A stretch of 64,000 bases of DNA from Pseudomonas sp. 8O. Its GTDB lineage: Bacteria > Pseudomonadota > Gammaproteobacteria > Pseudomonadales > Pseudomonadaceae. The notes beneath the pieces were generated by a model. It was not told the origin of the DNA and ran no database searches. It saw only the letters and a list, made by a program, of their open reading frames with translations. Positions 1 to 8,699 of this stretch are shown here, piece by piece (position 1 is the stretch's first letter; each line of letters starts with the position of its first letter). Location of the stretch: positions 868,001-932,000 of the forward strand of contig NZ_LR733264.1 in the NCBI RefSeq assembly GCF_902506495.1, given 5' to 3'. A program made the position numbers and the translations under genes.

Positions 1-1
1 C

Positions 2-730
2 GAAACCACTACCTTCCAAGTGGGTAGCGCAGCAAACGAAACCATCAGCGTCAAGATTGACGAGATGAGCACCGACTCGTTGACCGGCAAGTACTATGAG
101 GGCGATGTCGCGGCTGTCACGGGTACTGCCACGGCTTCTGGTACCGCGTCGGTATCGATGACCGTAGATGGCAAGACCGTAACCGTTGAAACCACCATTG
201 CCAGCGGCACTACTGCTGTTCAGGCTGCCCGCCAGTTGGGCGCGGCAATCAACGATGCCAACCTGGGTGTGGGTGCTTTCGTCGACGACACTGGCGCGAT
301 GAAAATCATCTCGCAAGACAAGGATGGCAGCAACGAATTGACCGCTCTGACCATCACTGGTGCTCCTGCTGGCCTTACCACTGGTGCCTACACGGCTGCC
401 ACGGCGGTAACGACTGACAAGATTTCCGACATTGATGTCAGTAGCGTGCAGAACTCTCAGGAAGCGGTATTGGTCATCGATCAGGCGATCCAGTCAATCG
501 ATTCCCAGCGAGCAGACCTCGGTGCGGTGCAGAACCGTTTCGAGAACACCATCGGCAACTTGCAGAATATCGCGGAGAACGTGTCGGCAGCTCGCGGCCG
601 TATCCAGGATACTGACTTCGCTGCCGAAACTGCTAACCTGAGCAAGAATCAGGTGCTGCAACAGGCCGGTACGGCTATCCTGGCCCAGGCCAACCAGTTG
701 CCACAGGCCGTACTCAGCCTGCTGGGCTAA
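2..730 (+). CDS. fliC: Flagellin FliC, C-terminal part (5' end outside window)
   Basis: This is the C-terminal part (243 codons including the stop) of the flagellar filament subunit. The frame is open from the first full codon at base 2, so the start and the conserved N-terminal D0/D1 region lie upstream of the window. The first half is Thr/Ala/Gly-rich and resembles the variable surface-exposed D2/D3 region. From about base 420 it becomes the conserved D1/D0 helical region, including [12 protein letters not shown] and the end [18 protein letters not shown], a typical Pseudomonas flagellin C-terminus. The hydrophobic C-terminal helix packs in the filament core and is where FliS chaperones bind in other species. 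It is followed by flaG, fliD and two fliS genes, as expected. The variable middle sequence cannot be used for typing without a database. Confidence 0.95.
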   Translation, partial: ETTTFQVGSAANETISVKIDEMSTDSLTGKYYEGDVAAVTGTATASGTASVSMTVDGKTVTVETTIASGTTAVQAARQLGAAINDANLGVGAFVDDTGAMKIISQDKDGSNELTALTITGAPAGLTTGAYTAATAVTTDKISDIDVSSVQNSQEAVLVIDQAIQSIDSQRADLGAVQNRFENTIGNLQNIAENVSAARGRIQDTDFAAETANLSKNQVLQQAGTAILAQANQLPQAVLSLLG

Positions 731-745
731 GTCGACAGGCGGCGC

Positions 746-780
746 CAATGGGGGGAAAGGCATGACCTTTTCCCCCATTG
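746..780 (+). terminator. Hairpin between fliC and flaG
   Basis: A 15-base arm at 746-760 and its complement at 766-780 (one mismatch) surround a 5-base CATGA loop. It starts 16 bases after the fliC stop codon. No T-tract follows, so it may be an attenuator or 3' mRNA-stabilising structure that separates the very abundant fliC transcript from flaG, rather than a full terminator. Confidence 0.6.
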
Positions 781-801
781 CCTCGTTGTGAGGAAAAAGA
801 A

Positions 802-1185
802 ATGAACATTGACTCAGTGCATGATTGGCTGAAGCCGGCAGCGGCACAAGGGCAGTCTGTCAAGACTCGTCCAAGTGAGCTTTCCGACTCTGTGGCCAAG
901 GAATCGCTGTCGCCAGGCAAAGATTCTGTTGTAGAACCGGAGCGTGATGCTGCTGCAATTACCCGTGCAGAGGTAGAAGAGGCTGTCAGTAACATTCAGG
1001 AGTTCGTTCAGTCTGTTCGTCGTGACATCAACTTCTCGCTGGATGACGGTAATGGGCGAGTCGTGGTCAAGGTTACGGACGCCGGCTCGGGAGATGTTAT
1101 CCGACAGATTCCGTCCGAAGAGGCGCTTCGCCTTGCAGAAAACCTAACGGAAGTACGCAGCTTGCTGTTCAATGCAGAGGCATGA
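802..1185 (+). CDS. flaG: FlaG family protein
   Basis: This 127-residue protein belongs to the FlaG family, found between flagellin and fliD in polar flagellates, where it affects filament length. The N-terminal half is polar and low in complexity. The C-terminal half holds the FlaG domain, with the conserved run LDDGNGRVVVKVTDAGSGDV followed by IRQIPSEEAL and a terminal helix. The start at 802 was chosen because AGGAAAAAGA precedes that ATG; the in-frame ATG at 778 has no such site and falls in the fliC hairpin. The molecular role is not firmly known. It is co-oriented with fliC and fliD and probably expressed with them. Confidence 0.9.
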   Translation: MNIDSVHDWLKPAAAQGQSVKTRPSELSDSVAKESLSPGKDSVVEPERDAAAITRAEVEEAVSNIQEFVQSVRRDINFSLDDGNGRVVVKVTDAGSGDVIRQIPSEEALRLAENLTEVRSLLFNAEA

Positions 1186-1268
1186 TGCGCTGGTATGGTT
1201 CTTGAATGCTTGAGTGCATCGGCGCGTGATAAGCGTGCTACTGCCAATTTCATGACGAGGTAATCACT

Positions 1269-2702
1269 ATGGCGACTATCGGTGGGCTCACCACAGGCCT
1301 GAATTCAGGACTGCCCATTGGTGATCTAGTCACTGCGATGGTTAATGCGGAGAAGGCACCCAAGGAAGCCCAGCTCGATCGCCTGGATAAAACCACGACG
1401 ACCAGGCTTTCCGCCTTAGGGCAGCTGAATTCGGCGCTTAGTGAATTTCGTACTGCGCTTAAGGACCTCAACAACGCCAGTCTTTTCGAAAAGCGCTCGG
1501 CTACTTCCTCCAATACCTCTGCCTTGACCGCCACGGCGAGCAAGACGGCGAGTGCCGGTAGTTATCAGATTGAAGTCAAAGGTCTGGCCACCGCCAGTAA
1601 AGTCGCTACCGCGGCTCAGACCTCGACATTCAAAGTAGAGTCTGATCAGGTCTTGAATATCAAGCTGGGCGCTGATGATGCCGGCCTCGATGTAAAGATT
1701 GCCGCTGGATCTGACCTAAATAGCACGCGCGATCAGTTGAACGCCGCGCTCAAGGATAAGGGCATCACGGTAAGCGCCGTGACTGATCCTGCGACAGGTA
1801 CCTCGCGCCTGGTCTTCGGCAGTAATACGACCGGCGTAGGCAAAGATATTATTGTCGCGGGAAAGGGTGGCTATGAGGCGCTTGATGTTGACGGTCGCGT
1901 TAGCTTGGCGGATGGAAATGGGGCGACTGACAATGAGAGTGCTGGTTACATCGTCAAGGCTGCCAATGCGGAGTTCACTGTCGATGGCCTCGCGCTAAGC
2001 AGTGCGACCAACAGCCCCGCCGATGCCATTTCAGGTGTGACTTTCCAATTGTTAGCGAAAACTGAGGCTGACAAGCCTCTGACGCTTACAGTGGGGCAGG
2101 ACACGACGGCTGTTACGTCGAATGTAAAGAAGTTTGTTGACGCGTATAACAAGCTTATAAGCACCAGCAATTCGCTGACCAGCGTCGTCAAGGTGGGGGA
2201 GGACGGCACACCGCTTACTGGCGGCTTGGTGGGTGATGCAACCGTACGTACGCTGGTAAGTGGGGTGCGCAACGAGCTTGTGGCGCTCTCTGGCGGTCAG
2301 GGCAACATTCGGGCATTGGCGGATTTGGGTATCACCACTCAGCAGAATGGTACCCTGAAGATCGACGATGACAAGCTCAATGATTCTCTGAAAAACAACT
2401 TTGATGACATGGCCTCATTCTTTACGGGTGACCAAGGGCTGATGAAGCGTCTCGACAATCGCGTCGGGTCCTACAACCAGGCTGGCGGGATTCTCGAACA
2501 GCGGATGGGTGCTTTGCGGAGTACGCAAAGTGACATCAAGCAGCAGCGTGATGATCTGACCCTGCGTGTTGATAAAATGCAAAAGCGCTTGGTCGCACAG
2601 TTTACTGCGATGGAGTCGCTGATCGGTCAATTGAACAGCACCAGTGGCCAGTTGAGTTCTGCCCTGAACAACCTGCCTGGTGTCGTGAGGAAAGACTCGT
2701 GA
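1269..2702 (+). CDS. fliD: Flagellar filament cap protein FliD (HAP2)
   Basis: FliD forms the cap at the filament tip that folds exported flagellin into place; in P. aeruginosa it also mediates mucin adhesion. The 477-residue length fits the family. The N-terminal FliD_N domain starts with a [20 protein letters not shown] motif within the first 25 residues. The middle is Ala/Ser/Thr-rich. The C-terminal FliD_C domain (about residues 230-465) ends in long helices ([21 protein letters not shown], then [12 protein letters not shown]) that form the coiled leg domain. GACGAGGTAATCACT precedes the ATG. The stop codon overlaps the GTG start of fliS, which suggests translational coupling. Confidence 0.96.
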   Translation: MATIGGLTTGLNSGLPIGDLVTAMVNAEKAPKEAQLDRLDKTTTTRLSALGQLNSALSEFRTALKDLNNASLFEKRSATSSNTSALTATASKTASAGSYQIEVKGLATASKVATAAQTSTFKVESDQVLNIKLGADDAGLDVKIAAGSDLNSTRDQLNAALKDKGITVSAVTDPATGTSRLVFGSNTTGVGKDIIVAGKGGYEALDVDGRVSLADGNGATDNESAGYIVKAANAEFTVDGLALSSATNSPADAISGVTFQLLAKTEADKPLTLTVGQDTTAVTSNVKKFVDAYNKLISTSNSLTSVVKVGEDGTPLTGGLVGDATVRTLVSGVRNELVALSGGQGNIRALADLGITTQQNGTLKIDDDKLNDSLKNNFDDMASFFTGDQGLMKRLDNRVGSYNQAGGILEQRMGALRSTQSDIKQQRDDLTLRVDKMQKRLVAQFTAMESLIGQLNSTSGQLSSALNNLPGVVRKDS

Positions 2703-3085
2703 GTAACCCAATCGACACGTATCGGCAAATAAAGACACATCAGGATGTGACGCCTTATCGTGCGGTTCAGTTGTTGCTGGAGGGGGCACTGGCGCGTGTA
2801 TCTTTGGCGAGGCGCGCCAAACTTGAGGGCAATCATGAGCAGCGCGGGATGGCAGTGGGCAGTACGCTCAGTATCATTGGCGTTCTGCAGGCCAGCTTGG
2901 ACAAAGAGCTGGGAGGCGAAATAGCTCAGAACCTTGATTCGCTCTACGACTACATGACGCGACGTCTAGCCAGTGTCGCTGTGGACGATACGCCCCGTAA
3001 CCTGGATGAAGTCGAGTCTTTGCTGGCTGTGCTGAAGGATGCCTGGGACGCTATCGAGCCTGATGAGACAACTGCTCCCACCTGA
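2699..3085 (+). CDS. fliS: Flagellar export chaperone FliS (copy 1)
   Basis: FliS binds the C-terminus of unassembled flagellin in the cytoplasm, prevents premature polymerisation and hands it to FlhA. The protein has 128 residues, usual for the four-helix FliS family, with the signature [21 protein letters not shown] near residues 18-38 and the [21 protein letters not shown] region around 67-87. It starts with GTG at 2699, overlapping the fliD stop (GTGA), so it is probably translationally coupled to fliD. A second, divergent FliS lies 64 bases downstream behind its own sigma-28 promoter. Confidence 0.95.
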   Translation: MSNPIDTYRQIKTHQDVTPYRAVQLLLEGALARVSLARRAKLEGNHEQRGMAVGSTLSIIGVLQASLDKELGGEIAQNLDSLYDYMTRRLASVAVDDTPRNLDEVESLLAVLKDAWDAIEPDETTAPT

Positions 3086-3091
3086 TTTTTC

Positions 3092-3118
3092 TAAAGTTTC
3101 TTGAGTGCGCGTCGATAT
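3092..3118 (+). promoter_or_regulatory. Sigma-28 (FliA) promoter ahead of second fliS
   Basis: TAAAGTTT at 3092-3099, an 11-base spacer, then GTCGATAT at 3111-3118 match the flagellar sigma-28 consensus TAAAGTTT-N11-GCCGATAA with mismatches only in the -10 half. The distance to the fliS2 start at 3150 leaves a leader of about 25 bases. It is the clearest FliA promoter in the window. Confidence 0.85.
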
Positions 3119-3149
3119 CTAAGGTATCAACCATATAGGCGCAGATGTC

Positions 3150-3530
3150 ATGAATGCGATGGCGGCTCTCAAGCAGTATCAAACCGTAAACAATCATGCA
3201 CAGGTCTTTGAAGCCAGCCCTCATCGACTGATCCAGATGTTGATGGAGGGTGGTCTGTCTCGTATCGCTCAGGCACGTGGTGCCATGGAGCGAGGCCAGA
3301 CAGCGCTGAAAGGTGAATTGATCGGCAAGAGTATTGCCATCGTCGCGGGACTGCGCGAGAGTCTCGACCATCAGCAAGGTGGCGAGCTGGCCGCTAACCT
3401 CGATAGCCTGTACGAATACATGATCGCCCGTTTGACCGAGGCCAATGTGAGCAACGAGCCGGAGCTTCTCGAGGAAGTTTCAGGGCTGCTGCGTAAAGTC
3501 AAACAGGGTTGGGATGCCATCGCTCAGTAG
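3150..3530 (+). CDS. Flagellar export chaperone FliS paralogue (copy 2)
   Basis: This 126-residue second FliS-family protein has the family signature around residues 18-37 (FEASPHRLIQMLMEGGLSRI) and the conserved ESLDHQQGGELAANLDSLYE block near residues 70-89. It resembles copy 1 in layout but differs at many positions, so it is an old duplication rather than a recent copy. Its own FliA promoter at 3092-3118 suggests late expression with flagellin, whereas copy 1 is coupled to fliD. The two may serve different clients (flagellin versus FliD) or one may be the main flagellin chaperone; the sequence alone does not decide this. Start is ATG 3150; ATG 3159 is an alternative. Confidence 0.92.
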   Translation: MNAMAALKQYQTVNNHAQVFEASPHRLIQMLMEGGLSRIAQARGAMERGQTALKGELIGKSIAIVAGLRESLDHQQGGELAANLDSLYEYMIARLTEANVSNEPELLEEVSGLLRKVKQGWDAIAQ

Positions 3531-3555
3531 TGAGTGGGCATCGGAGGAGAAGCAA

Positions 3556-3849
3556 ATGAGTTCATCCGTCCAGCGTTTGCAAGCGACCGGTTCGGCCCTG
3601 CGCGATGCTCTGGCCAAACAGGACTGGGCCGCGATTGGCGAGCTCGATCTACAGTGCCGCATGGTAGTCGATGCGGCTATGGTCGATAGTGATGACGAAG
3701 AAGAGCTGCGCAGTGGGCTGGAAAATCTGCTGTCACTGTATCGTGAGTTGGTGACCGTTTGTCAGACCGAGCAGCAGCGTCTGGCTGGCGAATTAGTGCA
3801 GCTCAATCACTCCCGCCAAGGGGCCAAGGTTTATCAGCTTTTCGGCTGA
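3556..3849 (+). CDS. Small FliT-position flagellar protein
   Basis: This predicted 97-residue, mostly helical acidic protein lies directly after fliS, the position of fliT in enterics. It is similar in size to the gene between fliS and fleQ in P. aeruginosa. FliT proteins are export chaperones for FliD. The start at ATG 3556 is set by a strong GGAGGAGAAGCA site; an earlier in-frame ATG at 3514 would overlap the end of fliS2 and lacks such a site. I see helices about 5-25, 30-70 and 70-90 with a central acidic DSDDEEEL stretch. No motif proves FliT function, so the assignment rests on size and position. Confidence 0.75.
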   Translation: MSSSVQRLQATGSALRDALAKQDWAAIGELDLQCRMVVDAAMVDSDDEEELRSGLENLLSLYRELVTVCQTEQQRLAGELVQLNHSRQGAKVYQLFG

Positions 3850-4005
3850 TAACAGCGTGTTTACCGAGTTTAACCAGCAGGTTCGGCTCGGTTGTCCTCT
3901 CTCTCCATTTTCGTTCTCCTGCTTTTTTATCGGCTGCCACTACCCGGCTCTGCAAACAGATGCTTAGCTAATTACACTGGTGGGCGAAAAAATTACGCCA
4001 TAAAA

Positions 4006-4034
4006 TTGACTGGCTTCAATTTTTTGACTTTACT
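4006..4034 (+). promoter_or_regulatory. Candidate sigma-70 promoter of fleQ with a FleQ-box-like site in the spacer
   Basis: TTGACT at 4006-4011 and TTTACT at 4029-4034 are separated by 17 bases, which suits sigma-70. The spacer contains TTCAATTTTTTGAC (4015-4028), which matches the FleQ box GTCAATAAATTGAC at 10 of 14 positions and keeps the TCAA-N4-TTGA core. A perfect inverted repeat AAAATTGA/TCAATTTT (4002-4009, 4016-4023) overlaps it. No sigma-54 site is seen, which fits fleQ being at the top of the hierarchy. Confidence 0.5.
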
Positions 4035-4108
4035 AGTGGCTCATTGCCGGTGTGCGTCGAAGATCTGGCGCGCAATTTCCCTCACTTCTCGGGTCAGACA
4101 AGCACAAG

Positions 4109-5584
4109 ATGTGGCGTGAAACCAAAATCCTGTTGATCGATGACAATGCTGCGCGCCGCCACGAGTTGGCGATCATTTTGAGTTTTCTTGGGGAAGAGCA
4201 TCTGGCCTGTACCAGCCAGGATTGGCGTACTGCTGTGGCCGAGCTCGCTTCCAGTCGCGAAGTGCTCAGCGTCTTGCTGGGCGATGTCGAGACCAAGGGG
4301 GGCGCGCTCGAGCTGACCAAGCAGATTGCTGGCTGGGATGAGTTCCTGCCGCTATTGACGGTTGGCGACTCAAACATCGTCGAGTGGCCGGAAGATTTGC
4401 GCAGACGTGTGCTGGCCACCCTGGAGACTCCGCTCAGCTATAACAAGCTGCTCGATTCGCTGCACCGTGCCCAGGTCTATCGCGAGATGTACGATCAGGC
4501 CCGCGATCGTGGTCGGCAGCGCGAGCCCAATCTGTTCCGCAGCCTGGTCGGTACCAGCCGCGCCATTCAGCAGGTGCGGCAGATGATGCAGCAGGTCGCC
4601 GACACTGAGGCCAGCGTGCTGATCCTTGGTGAGTCCGGGACCGGCAAGGAAGTGGTAGCGCGCAATCTGCACTACCACTCCAAGCGTCGCGAGGCACCGT
4701 TCGTGCCGGTCAACTGCGGCGCGATTCCGGCCGAATTGTTGGAAAGTGAGCTGTTCGGTCATGAGAAGGGCGCCTTCACCGGGGCTATCACCAGTCGGGC
4801 AGGGCGCTTCGAACTGGCCAACGGCGGCACGCTGTTTCTCGACGAGATCGGTGATATGCCGCTGCCGATGCAGGTCAAGTTGCTGCGCGTGTTGCAGGAA
4901 CGCACCTTCGAGCGTGTGGGCAGCAACAAGACGCAGACCGCCGATGTGCGCATCATTGCCGCCACGCACAAGAACCTGGAGAGGATGATCGAGGACGGCA
5001 GTTTCCGTGAGGACCTGTATTACCGCCTCAATGTCTTCCCCATCGAGATGGCGCCACTGCGCGAGCGTATCGAAGATATCCCGCTGCTGATGAACGAGCT
5101 GATTTCGCGCATGGAGCACGAGAAGCGTGGCTCCATTCGCTTCAACTCGGCCGCCATCATGTCGCTGTGTCGCCATGACTGGGCAGGCAACGTGCGCGAG
5201 TTGGCCAACCTGGTAGAGCGCATGGCGATCATGCATCCCTATGGGGTGATCGGGGTGGGCGAGTTGCCGAAGAAGTTCCGTCATGTCGATGACGAGGATG
5301 AGCAGCTTGCAGCCAGCTTGCGCGATGAAATGGAAGAGCGCGCTGCGATCATGGCCGGTCTGCCGGGCCTCGATACGCCAGCCATGCTGCCGCCGGAGGG
5401 GTTGGACCTGAAAGACTATCTCGGCAATCTGGAGCAAGGGTTGATTCAACAAGCGCTGGATGATGCCGGTGGCGTGGTGGCGCGTGCGGCCGAGCGCCTG
5501 CGTATTCGTCGTACCACCCTGGTCGAGAAGATGCGCAAGTACGGCATGAGCCGTCGCGAAGAAGATGGTCAGGACGAGGATTGA
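4109..5584 (+). CDS. fleQ: Flagellar master regulator FleQ
   Basis: FleQ is the sigma-54 enhancer-binding protein that switches on early flagellar genes and, with c-di-GMP and FleN, represses biofilm genes. At 491 residues it matches P. aeruginosa FleQ (490). The N-terminal FleQ domain (1-120) is receiver-like but atypical. The AAA+ domain has Walker A GESGTGKE at 174-181, the sigma-54 loop GAFTGA at 221-226 and Walker B GGTLFLDE near 242-249. The C-terminal Fis-type HTH (about 455-485) reads [20 protein letters not shown]. The start at ATG 4109 gives [11 protein letters not shown], the usual N-terminus; an in-frame ATG at 4052 is upstream of any plausible site. It has its own leader and is followed by a terminator at 5673-5711. 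Confidence 0.97.
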   Translation: MWRETKILLIDDNAARRHELAIILSFLGEEHLACTSQDWRTAVAELASSREVLSVLLGDVETKGGALELTKQIAGWDEFLPLLTVGDSNIVEWPEDLRRRVLATLETPLSYNKLLDSLHRAQVYREMYDQARDRGRQREPNLFRSLVGTSRAIQQVRQMMQQVADTEASVLILGESGTGKEVVARNLHYHSKRREAPFVPVNCGAIPAELLESELFGHEKGAFTGAITSRAGRFELANGGTLFLDEIGDMPLPMQVKLLRVLQERTFERVGSNKTQTADVRIIAATHKNLERMIEDGSFREDLYYRLNVFPIEMAPLRERIEDIPLLMNELISRMEHEKRGSIRFNSAAIMSLCRHDWAGNVRELANLVERMAIMHPYGVIGVGELPKKFRHVDDEDEQLAASLRDEMEERAAIMAGLPGLDTPAMLPPEGLDLKDYLGNLEQGLIQQALDDAGGVVARAAERLRIRRTTLVEKMRKYGMSRREEDGQDED

Positions 5585-5632
5585 CGTGGCTGGGAGCGGC
5601 CGCGCAGCTCTACAAGTCATGATCCCGTAGAG

Positions 5633-5656
5633 CTGGTGCGCATGGCGCACCCTACT
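5633..5656 (+). repeat. Single arm of GTAGGGTGCGC intergenic repeat
   Basis: CTGGTGCGCATGGCGCACCC at 5633-5652 and the next bases form one arm of a palindromic element found again at 41223-41279, 52685-52758, 52841-52907 and 60653-60727. Here only one arm is present. It is preceded by AGCTCTAC/GTAGAGCT inverted repeats at 5606-5634. Confidence 0.7.
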
Positions 5657-5672
5657 GGAAATTGGTCACCCG

Positions 5673-5711
5673 AAAGCCGGAGCTTTGACGCGAGCTCCGG
5701 CTTTGTTTTTT
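5673..5711 (+). terminator. Rho-independent terminator after fleQ
   Basis: A perfect 12-bp stem, AAAGCCGGAGCT at 5673-5684 and its complement at 5693-5704, with an 8-base loop is followed by GTTTTTT. It cleanly separates fleQ from the fleSR promoter. Confidence 0.92.
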
Positions 5712-5757
5712 CAAGTGATTGATAAATAAGAATAAAAAAGTAGGCACGGGGATTGCT
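5710..5757 (+). promoter_or_regulatory. Sigma-54 promoter of fleSR with upstream FleQ-box-like site
   Basis: AGGCACGGGGATTGCT at 5742-5757 fits the sigma-54 consensus YTGGCACGN4TTGCW; the GG (5743-5744) and GC (5755-5756) dinucleotides are 12 bases apart. TTCAAGTGATTGAT at 5710-5723 keeps the TCAA-N4-TTGA core of the FleQ box about 20 bases upstream of the -24 element. FleQ- and RpoN-dependent transcription of fleSR is established in P. aeruginosa. Confidence 0.88.
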
Positions 5758-5809
5758 AAAGCTCTTGTATCCGACCGTCTTCTGACGGTGCGTCGTACGA
5801 GAGAAGCAG

Positions 5810-7024
5810 ATGGAAGCCAACCGTCGTCCTACCGAGTCAGCCGAGCCAGGCGCATCTGCGCCGCTCGAACACGCCAGCCGCGCAGGACTGGAGCAGGCCT
5901 TTGCCCTGTTCAATCAGATGTCCAATCAGCTCAGCGAGTCCTACAGCCTGCTCGAGGCGCGGGTCAATGAGTTGAAGGGGCAACTGGCACTGGTCAGTGC
6001 TCAGCGTATGCAGGAACTGGCGGAGAAGGAGCGCCTGGCCCATCGCCTGCAAAGCCTGCTGGATCTGCTGCCCGGCGGTGTGATTGTCATCGACGGTCAG
6101 GGCGTCGTGCGTGAGGCCAACCCCGTCGCGCGTGCACTGCTCGGACAGCCACTGGTGGGTATGCTCTGGCGCCAGGTGATCGCTCGCAACTTTGCGCCGC
6201 GCGAAGACGATGGTCATGAAATCTCCATGCGTGACGGTCGCCGTCTTTCCATCGCCACACGTTCTCTGCACGGGGAGCCGGGGCAGCTGGTGCTGCTGAC
6301 CGACCTGACAGAAACCCGTCGCCTGCAGGATCAGCTTTCTCGTCATGAGCGTCTATCGGCGCTGGGGCGCATGGTCGCCTCTCTCGCGCATCAGATCCGT
6401 ACGCCACTCTCCGCTGCGCTGCTTTATGCAAGCCACCTGAACGAGCAGGTACTGCCAGCCGAGCAGCAGCAGCGCTTCGCCGGGCGCTTGAAGGAGCGGC
6501 TGCACGAGTTGGAGAACCAGGTGCGCGATATGCTGATCTTCGCCCGGGGTGAGCTGCCGTTGCCGGATCGCCTGTCGCCGCCTGTCTTGTTCGATGCGCT
6601 GCGTGCGGCTGCCGATGCACATGTGGGCGATATGGCCGTGCGCTGGCAGTGCGATGTGCGCGACGGCGAGCTGATGTGCAATCGCGACACGCTGGTCGGC
6701 ACCGTACTCAATCTGATCGACAACGCCATTCAGGCTGCCGGGCGTGATGCGCGTCTGAAAATTCATCTATATCGCCGCGACAGCCAGCTGCGCCTGTGCG
6801 TCAGCGATAACGGGCCAGGCATGAGCCGGGAAACCCTGGCGCGCCTGGGCGAACCCTTCTTCACCACCAAGACCACTGGCACCGGCCTCGGGCTGGCGGT
6901 GGTCAAGGCGGTGGCACGTGCTCATCAGGGCCAGCTGCTGCTGCAATCGCGTGCGGGTCGTGGTACCTGCGCCATCGTTTCCTTGCCGCTGCAAGGTGCA
7001 GCGCCTCACTCGAATCAGGAGTAA
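5810..7024 (+). CDS. fleS: Two-component sensor kinase FleS
   Basis: FleS is the soluble histidine kinase that activates FleR for the class III flagellar genes (hook and rod). The 404-residue length agrees with the P. aeruginosa protein (about 402). There are no transmembrane segments. A coiled-coil region (about 25-80) precedes a PAS domain (about 82-170). The HisKA domain has phospho-acceptor His194 in SLAHQIRTPLS. The HATPase domain (about 285-395) has the N box NLIDNAIQAAG, DNGPGMS and a GTGLGLAV G2 box. The start is ATG 5810, preceded by GAGAGAAGCAG. fleR begins 3 bases after its stop, so the two are co-translated. Confidence 0.96.
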   Translation: MEANRRPTESAEPGASAPLEHASRAGLEQAFALFNQMSNQLSESYSLLEARVNELKGQLALVSAQRMQELAEKERLAHRLQSLLDLLPGGVIVIDGQGVVREANPVARALLGQPLVGMLWRQVIARNFAPREDDGHEISMRDGRRLSIATRSLHGEPGQLVLLTDLTETRRLQDQLSRHERLSALGRMVASLAHQIRTPLSAALLYASHLNEQVLPAEQQQRFAGRLKERLHELENQVRDMLIFARGELPLPDRLSPPVLFDALRAAADAHVGDMAVRWQCDVRDGELMCNRDTLVGTVLNLIDNAIQAAGRDARLKIHLYRRDSQLRLCVSDNGPGMSRETLARLGEPFFTTKTTGTGLGLAVVKAVARAHQGQLLLQSRAGRGTCAIVSLPLQGAAPHSNQE

Positions 7025-7027
7025 TCC

Positions 7028-8443
7028 ATGGCTACCAAAGTCCTGCTGGTTGAAGACGATCGCGCGCTGCGCGAAGCCCTGGCCGATACCCTGTGCCTGG
7101 GCGGGCATGATTATCGGGCGGTCGATTGTGCCGAGGCGGCGTTGGTCGCGTTGACCGAAGAGCCGTTCGGGCTGGTGGTCAGTGACGTCAACATGCCGGG
7201 TATGGATGGTCATCAGTTGCTGGCGCAGATTCGTAGTCGTTATCCGCAACTGCCGGTATTGCTGATGACGGCCTTCGGCGCGGTGGAGCGGGCGGTGGAT
7301 GCCATTCGCCAGGGCGCCGCTGATTATCTCGTCAAACCGTTCGAGCCGCGCACGTTGCTGGAGCTGGTGGCCAGGCATGCACTCGGAAAATTGACGGCGG
7401 GAGATCGTGATGGTCCGGTAGCGCTCGAGCCGGCCAGCGTGCAGTTGCTGGAGCTGGCGTCCCGCGTGGCGCAGAGTGATTCGACGGTGATGATCACCGG
7501 CGAGTCCGGCACCGGCAAGGAAGTGCTGGCGCGCTATATCCATCAGCAGTCGCCGCGTGCATCCGGGCCTTTCATCGCCATCAACTGTGCGGCGATTCCC
7601 GACAACATGCTTGAGGCCACCTTGTTCGGGCATGAGAAGGGCGCATTCACCGGTGCGGTCACTGCTCAGCCGGGCAAGTTCGAGCTGGCTGACAGCGGCA
7701 CCATTTTGCTCGACGAAATTTCCGAAATGCCGCTGGGGCTACAGGCCAAGTTGCTGCGTGTGCTGCAGGAGCGTGAGGTAGAGCGGGTCGGGGCGCGCAA
7801 GCCGATCGACCTGGATATTCGTGTGCTGGCCACCAGCAACCGTGACTTGGCCGGTGAGGTGGCAGCGGGGCGCTTCCGTGAGGATCTCTATTATCGCCTG
7901 TCGGTCTTCCCTCTGGCCTGGCGACCGTTGCGTGAGCGGCCTGCCGACATTCTGCCGCTGGCCGAACGACTGCTAGCCAAGCACGTCAAAAAAATGAATC
8001 AGCCTCACGTGAGGCTGTCCGAGTCGGCTGCGCGAAGCCTGGTGCAGCATCAGTGGCCGGGCAATGTGCGCGAGTTGGACAACGCCATTCAGCGCGCATT
8101 GATCCTGCAGCAGGGTGGTGTGATTCAGGCGCAGGATCTGTGCCTGCATGCGCCCATCGGCCAATCGGTGCAGGGGACGGCTCCGCGCCTGGCAGTGGTG
8201 CCGAGCGTTGCGCCGCCAATGGCGCAACCGGTTGAGTCGCCGAGTGCGGTCGATGCCGGCGCGTTGGGCGAGGATCTTCGCCGTCGCGAGTTCCAGGTCA
8301 TCATCGATACCCTGCGTGCCGAGCGCGGTCGTCGCAAGGAGGCTGCCGAGCGCCTGGGCATCAGCCCGCGAACCTTGCGTTACAAGCTGGCGCAGATGCG
8401 TGATGCCGGCATGGATGTCGAGGCGTATCTGTACGCCAGCTAG
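7028..8443 (+). CDS. fleR: Sigma-54 response regulator FleR
   Basis: FleR is the NtrC-type activator that receives phosphate from FleS and drives RpoN-dependent class III genes. It has 471 residues. The receiver domain (1-120) has Asp53 in VVSDVNMPGMDG and the conserved Lys in DYLVKPFEP. The AAA+ domain contains GESGTGKE (about 159-166) and GAFTGAVTAQPG. The C-terminal Fis HTH reads AAERLGISPRTLRYKLAQ. It ends with TAG at 8441-8443, two bases before a run of six GTGCT units. In related flagellar clusters fliE follows closely; here about 720 bases with a nuclease gene and repeats intervene. Confidence 0.96.
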   Translation: MATKVLLVEDDRALREALADTLCLGGHDYRAVDCAEAALVALTEEPFGLVVSDVNMPGMDGHQLLAQIRSRYPQLPVLLMTAFGAVERAVDAIRQGAADYLVKPFEPRTLLELVARHALGKLTAGDRDGPVALEPASVQLLELASRVAQSDSTVMITGESGTGKEVLARYIHQQSPRASGPFIAINCAAIPDNMLEATLFGHEKGAFTGAVTAQPGKFELADSGTILLDEISEMPLGLQAKLLRVLQEREVERVGARKPIDLDIRVLATSNRDLAGEVAAGRFREDLYYRLSVFPLAWRPLRERPADILPLAERLLAKHVKKMNQPHVRLSESAARSLVQHQWPGNVRELDNAIQRALILQQGGVIQAQDLCLHAPIGQSVQGTAPRLAVVPSVAPPMAQPVESPSAVDAGALGEDLRRREFQVIIDTLRAERGRRKEAAERLGISPRTLRYKLAQMRDAGMDVEAYLYAS

Positions 8444-8445
8444 TT

Positions 8446-8475
8446 GTGCTGTGCTGTGCTGTGCTGTGCTGTGCT
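8446..8475 (+). repeat. Tandem pentanucleotide repeat (GTGCT)6
   Basis: Six perfect GTGCT units run from 8446 to 8475, beginning two bases after the fleR stop codon. The tract is non-coding in the fleR frame. The number of units could vary by slippage, but no gene reading frame is switched by it. Confidence 0.95.
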
Positions 8476-8509
8476 GAGCGGGGGGAGTGGGTACGGCTGA
8501 TATGGTGGC

Positions 8510-8581
8510 CTGGGTCCCCGCCTTCGCGGGGATGACGGTGATAGAAAAACCGAGGTCATCCCCGCGCAGGCGGGGATCCAG
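8510..8581. repeat. Inverted pair of TCATCCCCGCG palindromic repeats
   Basis: The arm at 8510-8539 (core CCCCGCCTTCGCGGGGATGA) and the arm at 8553-8581 (core TCATCCCCGCGCAGGCGGGG) are inverted copies separated by 13 bases; each arm is itself palindromic. The pair can fold into a long hairpin. A third copy, in the orientation of the first arm, is at 9004-9033. Elements with this core are widespread in proteobacterial intergenic regions. Confidence 0.9.
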
Positions 8582-8699
8582 CTGCGGTGCTCAGGTTGTC
8601 CTGGCTTGTATGAGTGATTATTTTTTTCGTTCGGGTTTGAATTGATCGCTGAATAGGCCTCCATACTTATGGAGGGCGCAATCTGCAAAGGACTGCAGC

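Noticed and set aside
1191..1205. Sigma-54-like site TGGTATGGTTCTTGA upstream of fliD
   Set aside because: The -12 GC dinucleotide, nearly invariant, is GA here. fliD may be served from further upstream.
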